64,000 bases of DNA from positions 124,001 to 188,000 of the forward strand of contig NZ_VRLV01000014.1 in the NCBI RefSeq assembly GCF_009760925.1. Direction: 5' to 3'. The notes beneath the pieces are model-generated. The model saw nothing but the letters and a program-made list of their open reading frames with translations, ran no database searches and was not told the DNA's origin. The stretch is from Nonomuraea typhae. GTDB lineage: Bacteria > Actinomycetota > Actinomycetes > Streptosporangiales > Streptosporangiaceae. Positions 8,054-16,324 of this stretch are shown piece by piece (positions within the stretch are counted from its first letter, which is position 1; each line of letters opens with the position of its first letter). Made by a program: the position numbers and the translations under genes.

Positions 8054-9282
8054 GGAACCCGCTCCGATCGAACCATCTCGACCTCCTGGCCGACCTTCAC
8101 GACGTCGCCGACGATGACGATCGCCGGCGGCCGTATCCCGGCCGCTGCGACGCGGTCGGCCACGGTGGCAAGCGTGGCGGTGACCGCCCGCTGCGTGGGA
8201 AGAGTACCGTCCTGTACCACCATTACGGGAGTGTCCGCCGAACGTCCGTCTCGCACGAGTGTCTCGGCTACCTTGGCCAGCCGTTCGACGGCCATCATGA
8301 GCACCAGCGTGCCCTGGGAGCGCGCCATGCCGGGCCAGTCGACCGTGGAGCGCGGATCGTCCGGCGCCACGTGCACCGAGATGACGTGGAATTCCTGGCT
8401 GACTCCCCGATGGGTCACCGGCACCCCCGCCGCGGCGGGCACGGCGACCGGGCTGGTGATTCCGGGCACCACCAGGACGGGGATCCCGGCCTGGGCGCAG
8501 GCGAGCATCTCCTCGCCGCCCCGGCCGAACACGAACGGGTCGCCGCCCTTGAGCCGGACCACGAACCTGCCCTGTCTGGCCCGGTCGATCAGCACGTCGT
8601 TGATGGCCTCCTGGGCCAGCGACCGCCCGTAGGGGACCTTGGCGGCGTCGATCAGCTCGACGTCGGGGGCGAGCTCGTCGAGCAGTGCGCGGGGCGCGAG
8701 CCGGTCGGCGACCACGACGTCGGCCTGGGCCAGGAGCTGGCGCCCGCGCACGGTGATGAGCCCCGGGTCGCCTGGCCCGCCGCCGACGAGCGCGACGCCG
8801 ACGGGTTTGGCGCGGTTGCGGCGGGCGTCGACGGTGCCGTCGCGCAGCGCGCCGATCACGGCGTCGCGGATGCCCGCGGCCCGGCGGGGGTCGCCGCCCG
8901 CGGTGACGGCGACGCTGATCTCGTCGACCCTGCCTGAGGCGGGGGTCCAGGCGGCCGAGGCGTCCTTGTCGTCGGCGCGCACGCACCAGATGCGCTTGGC
9001 CTCCGCCTCGGCGGCCACGGCGGTGTTGACCGCGCGGTCGTCGGTGCACGCCTGGACGAGCCACGCGCCGTCGCAGTCGCCCACTTGGTACGGCCTGGCG
9101 TGCCACGTAATGCGGCCCGCGGCGATCAGGTCGTCCAGCGCCGGGGTGACGGAGGTCGACACCACCGTGACCGCCGCACCGGCCTCGAGCAGGGCGGGAA
9201 CCCGTCGCTGGGCGACACGGCCGCCGCCGACGACGAGGACCCGGCGGCCGGAGAGCCGCAGGCCGAGGAGGTAGGGGCCCAT
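8050..9282 (-). CDS. cysG: Fused siroheme enzyme: precorrin-2 dehydrogenase plus uroporphyrinogen-III C-methyltransferase
   Basis: 410 residues. Residues 1-150 hold the NAD-binding dehydrogenase/ferrochelatase part (VLVVGGGRVAQRRV). From about 160 a tetrapyrrole methylase follows, with VGGGPGDPGLITVRG, VRLKGGDPFVFGRGGEE and a second VPGITSPVAVPA motif that mark SAM-dependent uroporphyrinogen-III C-methyltransferase (SUMT). Together these would make precorrin-2 and oxidise it to sirohydrochlorin for siroheme or cobalamin. ATG 9282 follows CGGGAGATTCGCCCC. A 19-bp palindrome (9315-9333) sits upstream. The stop overlaps the following GTPase start as GTGA, an odd functional coupling. It belongs with cobT and cobL nearby. 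Confidence 0.9.
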   Translation of the reverse strand: MGPYLLGLRLSGRRVLVVGGGRVAQRRVPALLEAGAAVTVVSTSVTPALDDLIAAGRITWHARPYQVGDCDGAWLVQACTDDRAVNTAVAAEAEAKRIWCVRADDKDASAAWTPASGRVDEISVAVTAGGDPRRAAGIRDAVIGALRDGTVDARRNRAKPVGVALVGGGPGDPGLITVRGRQLLAQADVVVADRLAPRALLDELAPDVELIDAAKVPYGRSLAQEAINDVLIDRARQGRFVVRLKGGDPFVFGRGGEEMLACAQAGIPVLVVPGITSPVAVPAAAGVPVTHRGVSQEFHVISVHVAPDDPRSTVDWPGMARSQGTLVLMMAVERLAKVAETLVRDGRSADTPVMVVQDGTLPTQRAVTATLATVADRVAAAGIRPPAIVIVGDVVKVGQEVEMVRSERVP

Positions 9283-9314
9283 GGGGCGAATCTCCCGTTC
9301 GCGAAGGTTGGTGT

Positions 9315-9333
9315 GTTAGGAGGTAAACCTAAC
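9315..9333. promoter_or_regulatory. 19-bp palindrome upstream of the siroheme gene
   Basis: GTTAGG-N7-CCTAAC with perfect 6-bp arms lies in the 71-bp gap between the agmatinase stop and the siroheme gene start, 33-51 bases ahead of the ATG. It looks like an operator. It resembles the outer arms of DtxR/IdeR iron boxes (TTAGG...CCTAA), but the spacing is two bases shorter than that consensus, so I do not call it an iron box. Confidence 0.5.
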
Positions 9334-9353
9334 GGAAGATTGGCGATGTGGAA

Positions 9354-10367
9354 CTAGCGGCCGTCAAGTAGTGGCTGGCGCGGATCCCAGCGCGGCCCGC
9401 CGGCGTCGTCCTTGCGGCGCCTGGCGATCGCTGACAGAGCCTCCAGGATAACCCTGTTACCCAGGTACGCAGTGATGTCCGAGTGATCGTACGGCGGCGC
9501 CACCTCGACCACTTCCATCCCGGCCACCGGCAGCTCGTAGCAGATGCGCCGGACCGCGTCGAGCAGCTGCCTGGCCGACAGACCGCCCGGCTCCGGGGTG
9601 CCGGTGCCAGGGGCGTGACCGGGGTCGCAGACGTCGATGTCCACGGACAGGAAGATCTGGTCGCATTCGTCCAGGGCGATCGTGAACGCCTCGGTGAGGC
9701 ACTCGTCGAGGCCCCTGGTGACGATCTCGGTCATCTCGTAGGAGCGCATGTTCTGCTCGGCCATCCACTCCAGGGTCTCGGGGCCGGGCCAGTAGCCGCG
9801 CAGCCCGACCTGCAGGAACCGGTCTCCCCTGATCGCCCCGGACTCGATGAGGCGGCGCATCGGCTGCCCGTGCCCGTACAGGTGGCCGAACTCGATGTTG
9901 CCCGTGTCGGCGTGGGCGTCGAAGTGGATCATCGAGGTACGGCCGGGCTCGTGGGCCCGCGCGGTGCCCCGGGCGTCGGGCAGCGCCACCGTGTGGTCGC
10001 CGCCCAGGATCAGCGGGATCGCCCCCGAGGCCGCGATCCGGTGCACCGCGTCCTCGATGTTGGCCAGGGAGGTCTCCACGTCGCCGGAGTAGGTCTCGAC
10101 GTCGCCGGCGTCGAGCACTCTCAGGTCCTGCAGCGCGTCCACCCGGAGCGCCAGGCTGGGCCGCGAGCCGTCGTGCGGCAGGTAGCACGCCTGCCGCAAC
10201 GCCATCGGCCCGAAGCGGGCGCCGGGCCGGTTGGAGGTGCCGCCGTCGAAGGGCGCGCCGATGATGACCACGTCCGCGCCCGCGTAAGTGGCCGGGTCGA
10301 GCACGTCACACCGTTCGACGCCGAGAAAGGTGATGTCAGGTCCGAACATCGCTCCATAACGAGTCAC
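9354..10367 (-). CDS. speB: Agmatinase/ureohydrolase family protein
   Basis: 337 residues of the arginase/agmatinase fold. The binuclear manganese ligands are all visible: GGDHTV, FDAHADTG and SVDIDVCDPGHAPGTGTPEPGG. The last motif is characteristic of agmatinase and related guanidinobutyrase-type enzymes, which release urea from a guanidino substrate to give a polyamine-type amine. The start is GTG 10367. It sits 22 bases behind cobT on the same strand, so it is probably in the same transcript although not part of B12 synthesis. The exact guanidino substrate cannot be decided from sequence. Confidence 0.85.
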   Translation of the reverse strand: MTRYGAMFGPDITFLGVERCDVLDPATYAGADVVIIGAPFDGGTSNRPGARFGPMALRQACYLPHDGSRPSLALRVDALQDLRVLDAGDVETYSGDVETSLANIEDAVHRIAASGAIPLILGGDHTVALPDARGTARAHEPGRTSMIHFDAHADTGNIEFGHLYGHGQPMRRLIESGAIRGDRFLQVGLRGYWPGPETLEWMAEQNMRSYEMTEIVTRGLDECLTEAFTIALDECDQIFLSVDIDVCDPGHAPGTGTPEPGGLSARQLLDAVRRICYELPVAGMEVVEVAPPYDHSDITAYLGNRVILEALSAIARRRKDDAGGPRWDPRQPLLDGR

Positions 10368-10389
10368 GAACCCATCATCCCCGACGATG

Positions 10390-11439
10390 TCAGCCGGTCT
10401 TCTCCGTGACCCCGGCCGAGTCGAAGGTCGCGACGTCGTGCATGACCCGGACCGCGGCGCAGACCAGCGGGTGGGCCAGCAGCCCGCCCGTCCCCTCGCC
10501 CAGGCGCAGCTCCAGGTCCACCAGCGGCCGCAGCCCCAGGTGCTCCAGCGCCGCCGCGTGCCCGGGCTCGGCCGAGCGGTGCCCGGCGACGCAGTGGTCG
10601 ATCACGGCGGGGGCCAGCGCCTGCGCGACGAGGGCGGCGGCGCCGGCGATGACGCCGTCCAGGATGACCGGCACCCCGGCCGCCGCCCCGCCCAGGATGA
10701 ACCCGGCCAGCGCGGCGTGCTCGAAGCCGCCCACCCCGGCCAGCGTCTCGAGGGGCTCGCCGGGCCGGTTGACGGCGAGCGCCCGCCGGACCACGGCCAC
10801 CTTGTGGATGTGGGTCTCGTCGTCGATGCCGGTGCCGCGCCCGGTGACCAGGGCGGCGTCCTTGCCGGTGAAGGCGGAGATGAGCGCGGCGGAGGCGGTG
10901 GTGTTGGCGATGCCCATGTCGCCGGTGATCAGGCAGCGGGCGCCGCCCTCGACCAGGCCGCGGGCCACCGAGATGCCGCTCTCCACCGCTTGTACGGCCT
11001 GCGGCACGCTCATGGCGGGACCGGCGGACAGGTCGGCGGTGCCGTACCCGGCCTTCATGACGATCAGGCCGGGGGCGGGGGCGAGGTCGGCGGCCACGCC
11101 CACGTCGACGACGGTCACCGTGGCGCCCGTCTGGGCGGCGAAGGCGTTGGCGACCGCGCCTCCGGCCACGAAGTTGGCGACCATCTGCTGGGTGACCTCC
11201 TGCGGCCACGGCGAGACGCCCTGGGCGTGGACGCCGTGGTCGGCGGCGAAGATGGCCAGCGCCGCGGGCACGGGCATGGGCGGCGGGCTGACGCCGGCCG
11301 CGCCCGCCAGCCGTACGGCGACTTCCTCGAGCACGCCGAGCGAGCCCGGCGGCTTGGTGAGGCGGTCCTGGTGGGCACGGGCGTCGGCGAGCGCGCGAGC
11401 GTCGGCGGGGCGGATCGCGGCGATCGTCTCTTCCAGCAT
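10390..11439 (-). CDS. cobT: Nicotinate-nucleotide--dimethylbenzimidazole phosphoribosyltransferase
   Basis: 349 residues, normal for CobT. It activates the lower base of cobalamin by making alpha-ribazole phosphate. Visible family features are RLTKPPGSLGVLEE near the N-terminus, IFAADHGVHAQGVSPWP, GDMGIANTT and the catalytic glutamate in LRLGEGTGG near the C-terminus. ATG 11439 follows AAGGGGTCTCC. It lies 9 bases after the CbiX-like gene and 22 before agmatinase on the same strand, consistent with one operon. Confidence 0.93.
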   Translation of the reverse strand: MLEETIAAIRPADARALADARAHQDRLTKPPGSLGVLEEVAVRLAGAAGVSPPPMPVPAALAIFAADHGVHAQGVSPWPQEVTQQMVANFVAGGAVANAFAAQTGATVTVVDVGVAADLAPAPGLIVMKAGYGTADLSAGPAMSVPQAVQAVESGISVARGLVEGGARCLITGDMGIANTTASAALISAFTGKDAALVTGRGTGIDDETHIHKVAVVRRALAVNRPGEPLETLAGVGGFEHAALAGFILGGAAAGVPVILDGVIAGAAALVAQALAPAVIDHCVAGHRSAEPGHAAALEHLGLRPLVDLELRLGEGTGGLLAHPLVCAAVRVMHDVATFDSAGVTEKTG

Positions 11440-11448
11440 GGAGACCCC

Positions 11449-12276
11449 TTAGTGGACGAGTTGGAGCGCTTCCTCGTAACGGTCGATGACCACGTCGGCC
11501 AGCGGCTCGCAGTCGCCGATCACCTCGGCGCAGCGGATGTCGAGGTCGGGGTGGCCGGCGCCGTAGGCCAGGGCCTGGGCCCAGACCTTCTCCAGCATGC
11601 CGCCGGCGAACAGCAGGTAGGGCACGACGATGACGCGCTTGGCGCCGAGCCGCCGGCAGCGCTCCAGGCCGCCGGGGACGCCGGGAGGGGTGACGGAGAC
11701 GAAGGCGGTCTCGACGGTCATGAAGTCGTAGGCGTGGGTCTCCCAGAACAGCCTCGAGACCCGGTGGATCTCGGCGTTGGCGACCGGGTCGGTGGAGCCC
11801 TCGCCGACCAGGACGACGGCGGTCTCGCCCGGCTCGATGCGGGTCGGCTCGTCGACGTAGGCGGAGTCGACGACGCGCAGGCGGGGGCGTTCGGCGACCG
11901 GCTCGACGATCTCGGCGGCGGCGTCCTTGAGCCGCTCGGCCAGGACGGCCAGCACGCGGGGGTCGGGGCCGAGGGGGCGGCCGTAGTCGTACATGAGCGT
12001 CGGGTGCCTCTCCTGCTCCAAGGCCAGGGCGGCGGGGAAGTCGTCGCTGACCCGGGTGAGGCTCAGGGGCAGCGCCACCAGGCGGTGATGGCCCCGGGCG
12101 ACCAGGGAGGCGACGGAGTCGCTGAGCCTGGGCGTGGCGCGTTCGAGGTAGCCGCCGGACACCTCGGCGGAGTGCTCGTCAAGACGGCATCGGAGTCGAT
12201 GCACGAAACGGCCGAACTCCGCGGAGTCGGCGTCGTCGTTCGAGCCCTGCCCGATGAGCAGGAGCGGCGGCTTCAT
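11449..12276 (-). CDS. CbiX-like (sirohydrochlorin chelatase family) protein lacking the usual histidines
   Basis: 275 residues with the duplicated chelatase layout of actinobacterial CbiX. The first half is KPPLLLIGQGSNDD and on; the second half begins VVLVGEGSTDPVANAEIHRV and ends with a VIVVPYLLFAGGM segment. Family members insert cobalt or iron into sirohydrochlorin using two histidines, in GHG[ST]R near residue 10 and about 65 residues later. Here residue 10 is Gln (GQGSN) and the second site reads LTRVSDDFP, without His. Either the metal is bound differently or the protein has another role next to cobL and cobT. ATG 12276 follows GGAG at 11 bases. Confidence 0.75.
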   Translation of the reverse strand: MKPPLLLIGQGSNDDADSAEFGRFVHRLRCRLDEHSAEVSGGYLERATPRLSDSVASLVARGHHRLVALPLSLTRVSDDFPAALALEQERHPTLMYDYGRPLGPDPRVLAVLAERLKDAAAEIVEPVAERPRLRVVDSAYVDEPTRIEPGETAVVLVGEGSTDPVANAEIHRVSRLFWETHAYDFMTVETAFVSVTPPGVPGGLERCRRLGAKRVIVVPYLLFAGGMLEKVWAQALAYGAGHPDLDIRCAEVIGDCEPLADVVIDRYEEALQLVH

Positions 12277-12344
12277 GTGTAGGGGTTCTCCGATGTTTAG
12301 ACAAGACACGCGAGGATAACCGATGCACGGCGATGGGCGACAGC

Positions 12345-13514
12345 TCAGAGGGCGTTCGCGTGGACGACGAACACGGGGTCGACGGCGTGCAGGCCGTGTG
12401 ATCCGTCGGCTTGCACGGTCAGCCTGGACGCCTGGATCTGGCTGCCTTCCGCGCGGTAGCCGTGCTCGCGCAGCAGGTCGAGGACGGCGGGCAGGCGTTC
12501 GACCGTTTTGAGCGCGCACACGAGCGTGCGGGGGCCGCGGGCGGCGCAGGCGCCGATCACGTCGGGTCCCCCTCCGCCGACGAAGACGGCGTCGGGGGCG
12601 GGCAGCGGTTCCAGCGCGGGCGGCGCCTGGCCGCGGGTGAGGGCGACCTTGACGCCGTGCTCGAGCACGTTGGCGCGCAGGCGGGCGCAGGCGGCCTCGT
12701 CGCGTTCGACGGCGACGACGGCGGCGCCGAGCCTGGCGCACTCGACGGCGATCTCCCCGGCGCCGGCGCCGACGTCCCAGATCAGGTCGCCGAGGCGGGG
12801 GCCGAGCTTGGCCAGGATGAACGCGCGGACCTCGGGCGCGATGCCGGTGCCGAACGGCAGCGCCCACTCGCGCGGGCCGGGCTGGGCGCCGGCCACCCAG
12901 CCGCGTTCCGCGGGCCGGTGCAGCGGGTCCAGGACGAGCACGACGTCGGGGTCCTTCCACGGGCGGGTGGTGGCCTCGCCCATGCGGCTGTGGGTGATGC
13001 GCGGGTCGGGGCCGTGGAGGTCCTCGCAGACGATGAGGGAGCGCGGGGTGGTGGGCGCCAGTTCGCGGGCGAGCTCGGCCGGGCCGATGCCGGGGGTGCA
13101 CACGACGGCGACCTTGGGGTGGGCGCGGCAGGCGTTGGCCACGCGGCTGAGCTGGTAGCCGCCCGCGGGGGCAAGGACGAGGGCGTCCTCCCAGTGCAGT
13201 CCGGCGCCGGCGAAGGCGCGGCTGACCAGCGGGACCGCGGGCAGGACCTCGGGTTTGAGCCCGTGGGCGCGCAGCGCGCCCACGGGGCCGAACAGGCCGG
13301 GGTCGCCCTCCGCGAGCACCACGGCGGGGCCGTCGCCGTGTTCGAGGTGGTCGTCGAGGACGTCGGGGAGCGCCTCCGGGAGGGCGGTCGGCGCGCTGAG
13401 CGTGAGCTCGCCGAGGACGGCGTCGGGGCCGACCACGAGGGTGGCGGCGCGCAGCCGGTTGGCGGCCTTGTCCGGCAGTTCCGACCCGTCCCACCCGATG
13501 ACCGTGATTGTCAC
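12345..13514 (-). CDS. cobL: Precorrin-6Y C5,15-methyltransferase (decarboxylating)
   Basis: About 389 residues with two fused domains. The N-terminal CbiE-like methylase (VTITVIGWDGSELP, later VLAEGDPGLFGPVG) spans about 1-190. From about 220 a CbiT-like class I SAM methyltransferase/decarboxylase follows, with DLIWDVGAGAGEIAVECARLG and PDAVFVGGGG. The enzyme methylates C5 and C15 and decarboxylates the acetate chain in the corrin pathway. I place the start at GTG 13514, where family similarity begins and only four bases after the lutC stop. An ATG at 13556 would overlap lutC. No B12 riboswitch was seen upstream; transcription probably comes from the lut operon. Confidence 0.85.
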   Translation of the reverse strand: MTITVIGWDGSELPDKAANRLRAATLVVGPDAVLGELTLSAPTALPEALPDVLDDHLEHGDGPAVVLAEGDPGLFGPVGALRAHGLKPEVLPAVPLVSRAFAGAGLHWEDALVLAPAGGYQLSRVANACRAHPKVAVVCTPGIGPAELARELAPTTPRSLIVCEDLHGPDPRITHSRMGEATTRPWKDPDVVLVLDPLHRPAERGWVAGAQPGPREWALPFGTGIAPEVRAFILAKLGPRLGDLIWDVGAGAGEIAVECARLGAAVVAVERDEAACARLRANVLEHGVKVALTRGQAPPALEPLPAPDAVFVGGGGPDVIGACAARGPRTLVCALKTVERLPAVLDLLREHGYRAEGSQIQASRLTVQADGSHGLHAVDPVFVVHANAL

Positions 13515-13518
13515 CCCT

Positions 13519-14109
13519 TCAGAGTGACCCTTCCGCTCCCGGCCCGGAAGGGACAACCACGATCACTTCGAGGGTGCGCGGCCCGTGCACGCCCTCGACC
13601 CGGTTGAGCTCGATGTCGCTGGTGGCGGAGGGGCCGCTGATCCAGGTGAGCGGCAGGGCGGGGTCGAGCCTGGCCAGCGCTTGTGGCACGCCGCCGACGA
13701 TCTGCCCGGCCCGGACCACGCACAGGTGGTAGTCGGGCAGCAGGGTCTGGGCGCGGCTGCCCTGGCGGGTGTCCAGGACGATCGTGCCGGTCTCGGCGAT
13801 GGCGACCGCGCAGCCGGTGACGACGCCGTCGGCCGCGGCGAGTTCCCGGATCGTCCATGCGCGTTCGCCGGGCACGACCATGGTCTTGCCCGCGGTGAGC
13901 TCGGCGATCTTGGCGACCAGGTCGGCGGCGGGCAGCACGTGCACGATCGCGCGGTAGTGGGCGGCCCGCTCGGCGAACAGGGCGACCGGGTCGTCCACGG
14001 CCGTCACGGTGCGGTAGTCGCGGGTGATCTCCACGTCGGGGGCGCCTCGTACGGCTTCGCGGATCCGGCCCAGGATCTCGTCACGCGCGCTCGTTCCGCT
14101 CGTGCTCAT
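13519..14109 (-). CDS. lutC: Lactate utilisation protein C
   Basis: 196 residues of the LUD (DUF162) family. The conserved core is visible as VTGCAVAIAETGTIVLD and PDYHLCVVRAGQIV with a terminal WISGPSATSDIELNRVEGVHGP. LutC is the third part of the LutABC L-lactate oxidation complex, which feeds electrons from lactate to the respiratory chain. ATG 14109 lies four bases after the lutB stop, with GGGAGG upstream inside lutB. The gene is followed at once by cobL. Confidence 0.92.
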   Translation of the reverse strand: MSTSGTSARDEILGRIREAVRGAPDVEITRDYRTVTAVDDPVALFAERAAHYRAIVHVLPAADLVAKIAELTAGKTMVVPGERAWTIRELAAADGVVTGCAVAIAETGTIVLDTRQGSRAQTLLPDYHLCVVRAGQIVGGVPQALARLDPALPLTWISGPSATSDIELNRVEGVHGPRTLEVIVVVPSGPGAEGSL

Positions 14110-14113
14110 GGGG

Positions 14114-15529
14114 TCACTCGCCTCCCTCACTCGCGCCGTGGCCGGTTCGCTCCCACCACTGTCTGAACGACTCCTCCGGAATGTCCGGCAGGTCACGGGT
14201 GTCGGTCCAGGCCGACAGGGGGCCGGGGAGCCTGCCGGGGACCAGCTTGCGGAAGCGCGTGGCCAGGCGCTGGGCCTTGGCCAGCCGTACCGCGTCGTTG
14301 AGCACCCAGCCCGCGACCTTCATGCCCGCGCGCTCCGCCCGCCCGTGCGGGGCCTTGGCCCGCAGGTCGACCAGGACCTCCGGGATGTCGATCGCGACCG
14401 GGCAGGCCTCGAAGCAGGCGCCGCAGAGCGAGGAGGCGTACGGCAGCGAGGCGTCCAGATCGGTGCGCATGCCGCGCAGTTGCGGGGTGAGGATGGCGCC
14501 GATCGGGCCCGGATAGACAGAGCCGTAGGCGTGGCCGCCGGCGCGTTCGTAGACCGGGCAGACGTTCAGGCAGGCCGAGCAGCGGATGCAGCGCAACGCC
14601 TGGCGGCCGACCTCGTCGGCGAGCACGCCGGTGCGGCCGTTGTCGAGCAGGACCAGGTGGAAGTCCTGGCCCTCCGCCGAGCCGGTCCACGTGCTGGTGT
14701 AGGGGTTCATGCGCTCGGCGGTGGAGCTGCGCGGCAGAAGCTGCAGGAAGACCTCCAGGTCGCGCCAGGCGGGCAGCAGCTTCTCGATGCCGACCACGCT
14801 GATCAGCGTCTCGGGCAGGGTCAGGCACATGCGGCCGTTGCCCTCGGACTCCAGCACCACGACGGTGCCGGTCTCGGCGATCATGAAGTTGCCGCCGGAG
14901 ATCGCGACCTTGCTGGCCAGGAACCGTTCGCGCAGGTGCAGCCGGGCGGCGTCGGCCAGCGCGGGCGGGTCGTCGGTCAGGTCCTCGGGGGCGGGGCGGC
15001 CCCAGGCGGCCATCTTGTCCAGGAAGATCTCGCGGATCTCCGAGCGGTTGCGGTGGATCGCCGGGACCAGGAAGTGCGAGGGGAAGTCGTCGCCCAGCTG
15101 GACGATCAGCTCGGCGAGGTCGGTCTCGTAGGCGGTGATGCCCTGGGCGGCCAGGTGTTCGTTGAGGCCGATCTCCTGGGTGGCCATCGACTTGACCTTG
15201 ACGACCTCGCGCTCGCCGGTGGCCTTGACCAGGTCGGTGACGATGCGGTTGGCTTCGGCGGCGTCGCGGGCCCAGTGGACGGTGCCGCCGTGCCGGGTGA
15301 CCGCCTCCTCGAGCTGGAGCAGGTAGCGGTCGAGGTGGCGCAGGGTGTGGTCCTTGATGGCCTTGCCGGCCGCGCGCAGCTCCGGCCAGTCGGGCAGCTC
15401 GGCCACGGCCTTCTCGCGTTTGCCGCGGATCGTGTGCGTGGCTTTGCGAAGGTTGTAGCGCAGCTGACTGTCCTGTACGGCTACCGCCGCATTTTCCGGG
15501 AAATTTCCGGGCATACCGAGGAAGGTCAT
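14114..15529 (-). CDS. lutB: Lactate utilisation iron-sulfur protein B
   Basis: 471 residues. An N-terminal LUD domain (ending near GGNFMIAETGTVVVLESEG) is followed by a ferredoxin-like part carrying two 4Fe-4S motifs, CIRCSACLNVCPVY and CGACFEACPVAI, and a C-terminal LutB-type tail. It passes electrons in lactate oxidation. ATG 15529 overlaps the lutA TGA as ATGA and follows GGAGGAACG. The open frame extends upstream only through the complement of lutA, which I leave out. Confidence 0.93.
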   Translation of the reverse strand: MTFLGMPGNFPENAAVAVQDSQLRYNLRKATHTIRGKREKAVAELPDWPELRAAGKAIKDHTLRHLDRYLLQLEEAVTRHGGTVHWARDAAEANRIVTDLVKATGEREVVKVKSMATQEIGLNEHLAAQGITAYETDLAELIVQLGDDFPSHFLVPAIHRNRSEIREIFLDKMAAWGRPAPEDLTDDPPALADAARLHLRERFLASKVAISGGNFMIAETGTVVVLESEGNGRMCLTLPETLISVVGIEKLLPAWRDLEVFLQLLPRSSTAERMNPYTSTWTGSAEGQDFHLVLLDNGRTGVLADEVGRQALRCIRCSACLNVCPVYERAGGHAYGSVYPGPIGAILTPQLRGMRTDLDASLPYASSLCGACFEACPVAIDIPEVLVDLRAKAPHGRAERAGMKVAGWVLNDAVRLAKAQRLATRFRKLVPGRLPGPLSAWTDTRDLPDIPEESFRQWWERTGHGASEGGE

Positions 15530-16254
15530 CGTTCCTCCGTGGAGGCCAGGATCTCCGCGAGGTGCATGATCCGGACCCCGGTCTTCTGGCGTTTCATCGT
15601 GCCGCCGATGTGCATGAGGCAGGAGTTGTCGGCCGCGCAGAGCACTTCGGCGCCGGTGTCGAGCACGTTGCGTACCTTGTCGGCGCACATGGCGGCGGAG
15701 ATGGCCGGGTTCTTGACCGAGAACGTGCCGCCGAAGCCGCAGCACTCCTCGGCCCCGCCCAAGGGGATGAGGTCGAGGCCGCGGACGTTGCGCAGCAGCC
15801 TGGCGGGCTTGTCGCCAAGGTGGAGGCCGCGGAGCGAGTGACACGTCGGGTGATATGTCACCCGGTGCGGGAAATATGCGCCTACGTCATCGACCTTCAG
15901 GACGTCGAGGAGGAACTCCGACAGGTCGTGGACCCGCGGGGCGAGCTCGGCCACCGCCGCGGCCCCCCTGCTGCCGGGCCGTACCAGCCTGGGATATTGC
16001 TCGCGCACCATCGCCGCGCACGACCCGGACGGCGCCACCACCGCGTCGTAGTCCGCGAAGACCTCGGTGAAGTGCTTGGCCAGCCGTACCCCCTGCTCGC
16101 GGTAGCCCGTGTTGACGTGCATCTGCCCGCAGCACGTCTGGGCGGCGGGGAAGTCGACCTCGCAGCCCAGCCGCCGCAGGAGCGAGACGACCGCGCGCCC
16201 GGTGCCGGGGAAGAGCGTGTCGTTGACGCAGGTGATGAAGAGCGCGACCCGCAC
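15526..16254 (-). CDS. lutA: Lactate utilisation protein A (CCG-domain protein)
   Basis: 242 residues of the cysteine-rich GlcF/HdrB-like family. Two CCG motifs are present: FPAAQTCCGQMHVNTGY and GGAEECCGFGGTFSVKNP, which bind a non-cubane iron-sulfur centre in relatives. First gene of lutABC. GTG 16254 follows AAGGAGCGCC. Two perfect operators for the divergent GntR regulator lie just upstream. Confidence 0.92.
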   Translation of the reverse strand: MRVALFITCVNDTLFPGTGRAVVSLLRRLGCEVDFPAAQTCCGQMHVNTGYREQGVRLAKHFTEVFADYDAVVAPSGSCAAMVREQYPRLVRPGSRGAAAVAELAPRVHDLSEFLLDVLKVDDVGAYFPHRVTYHPTCHSLRGLHLGDKPARLLRNVRGLDLIPLGGAEECCGFGGTFSVKNPAISAAMCADKVRNVLDTGAEVLCAADNSCLMHIGGTMKRQKTGVRIMHLAEILASTEER

Positions 16255-16272
16255 GGCGCTCCTTCCTCTCTA

Positions 16273-16299
16273 TGGTCAGACCACAGTATGGTCAGACCA
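16273..16299. promoter_or_regulatory. Tandem GntR/FadR-type operators of the lut operon
   Basis: The palindrome TGGTCAGACCA occurs twice without mismatch, at 16273-16283 and 16289-16299, 16 bases apart start to start, in the 70-bp gap between lutA (-) and the GntR gene (+). TGGTnnnACCA is the known half-site pattern for FadR-subfamily GntR regulators such as LutR/LldR. Binding here would block both divergent promoters. Confidence 0.85.
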
Positions 16300-16324
16300 T
16301 ACACCGCGACAAGAGGGGGTGCCC

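Noticed and set aside
8054..9106. Upstream extension of the large GTPase frame, giving a 1059-residue protein
   Set aside because: It is the complement-phase reading of the siroheme gene, Arg/Gly/Pro-rich with no domain; the GTGA overlap at 8053 gives a clear start.
9315..9333. DtxR/IdeR iron box
   Set aside because: The arms TTAGG/CCTAA are present, but the spacing is 17 bp overall instead of 19 and the inner bases do not match. Kept only as an unassigned palindrome.
12277..12344. Cobalamin riboswitch ahead of the CbiX-like gene
   Set aside because: The gap is only 68 bp, too short for a B12 riboswitch, and I could not see the conserved box.
11449..13494. Single 681-residue protein joining the CbiX-like frame to upstream sequence
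   Set aside because: The upstream part is the wrong phase of cobL; the ATG at 12276 has its own ribosome site and matches the family start.
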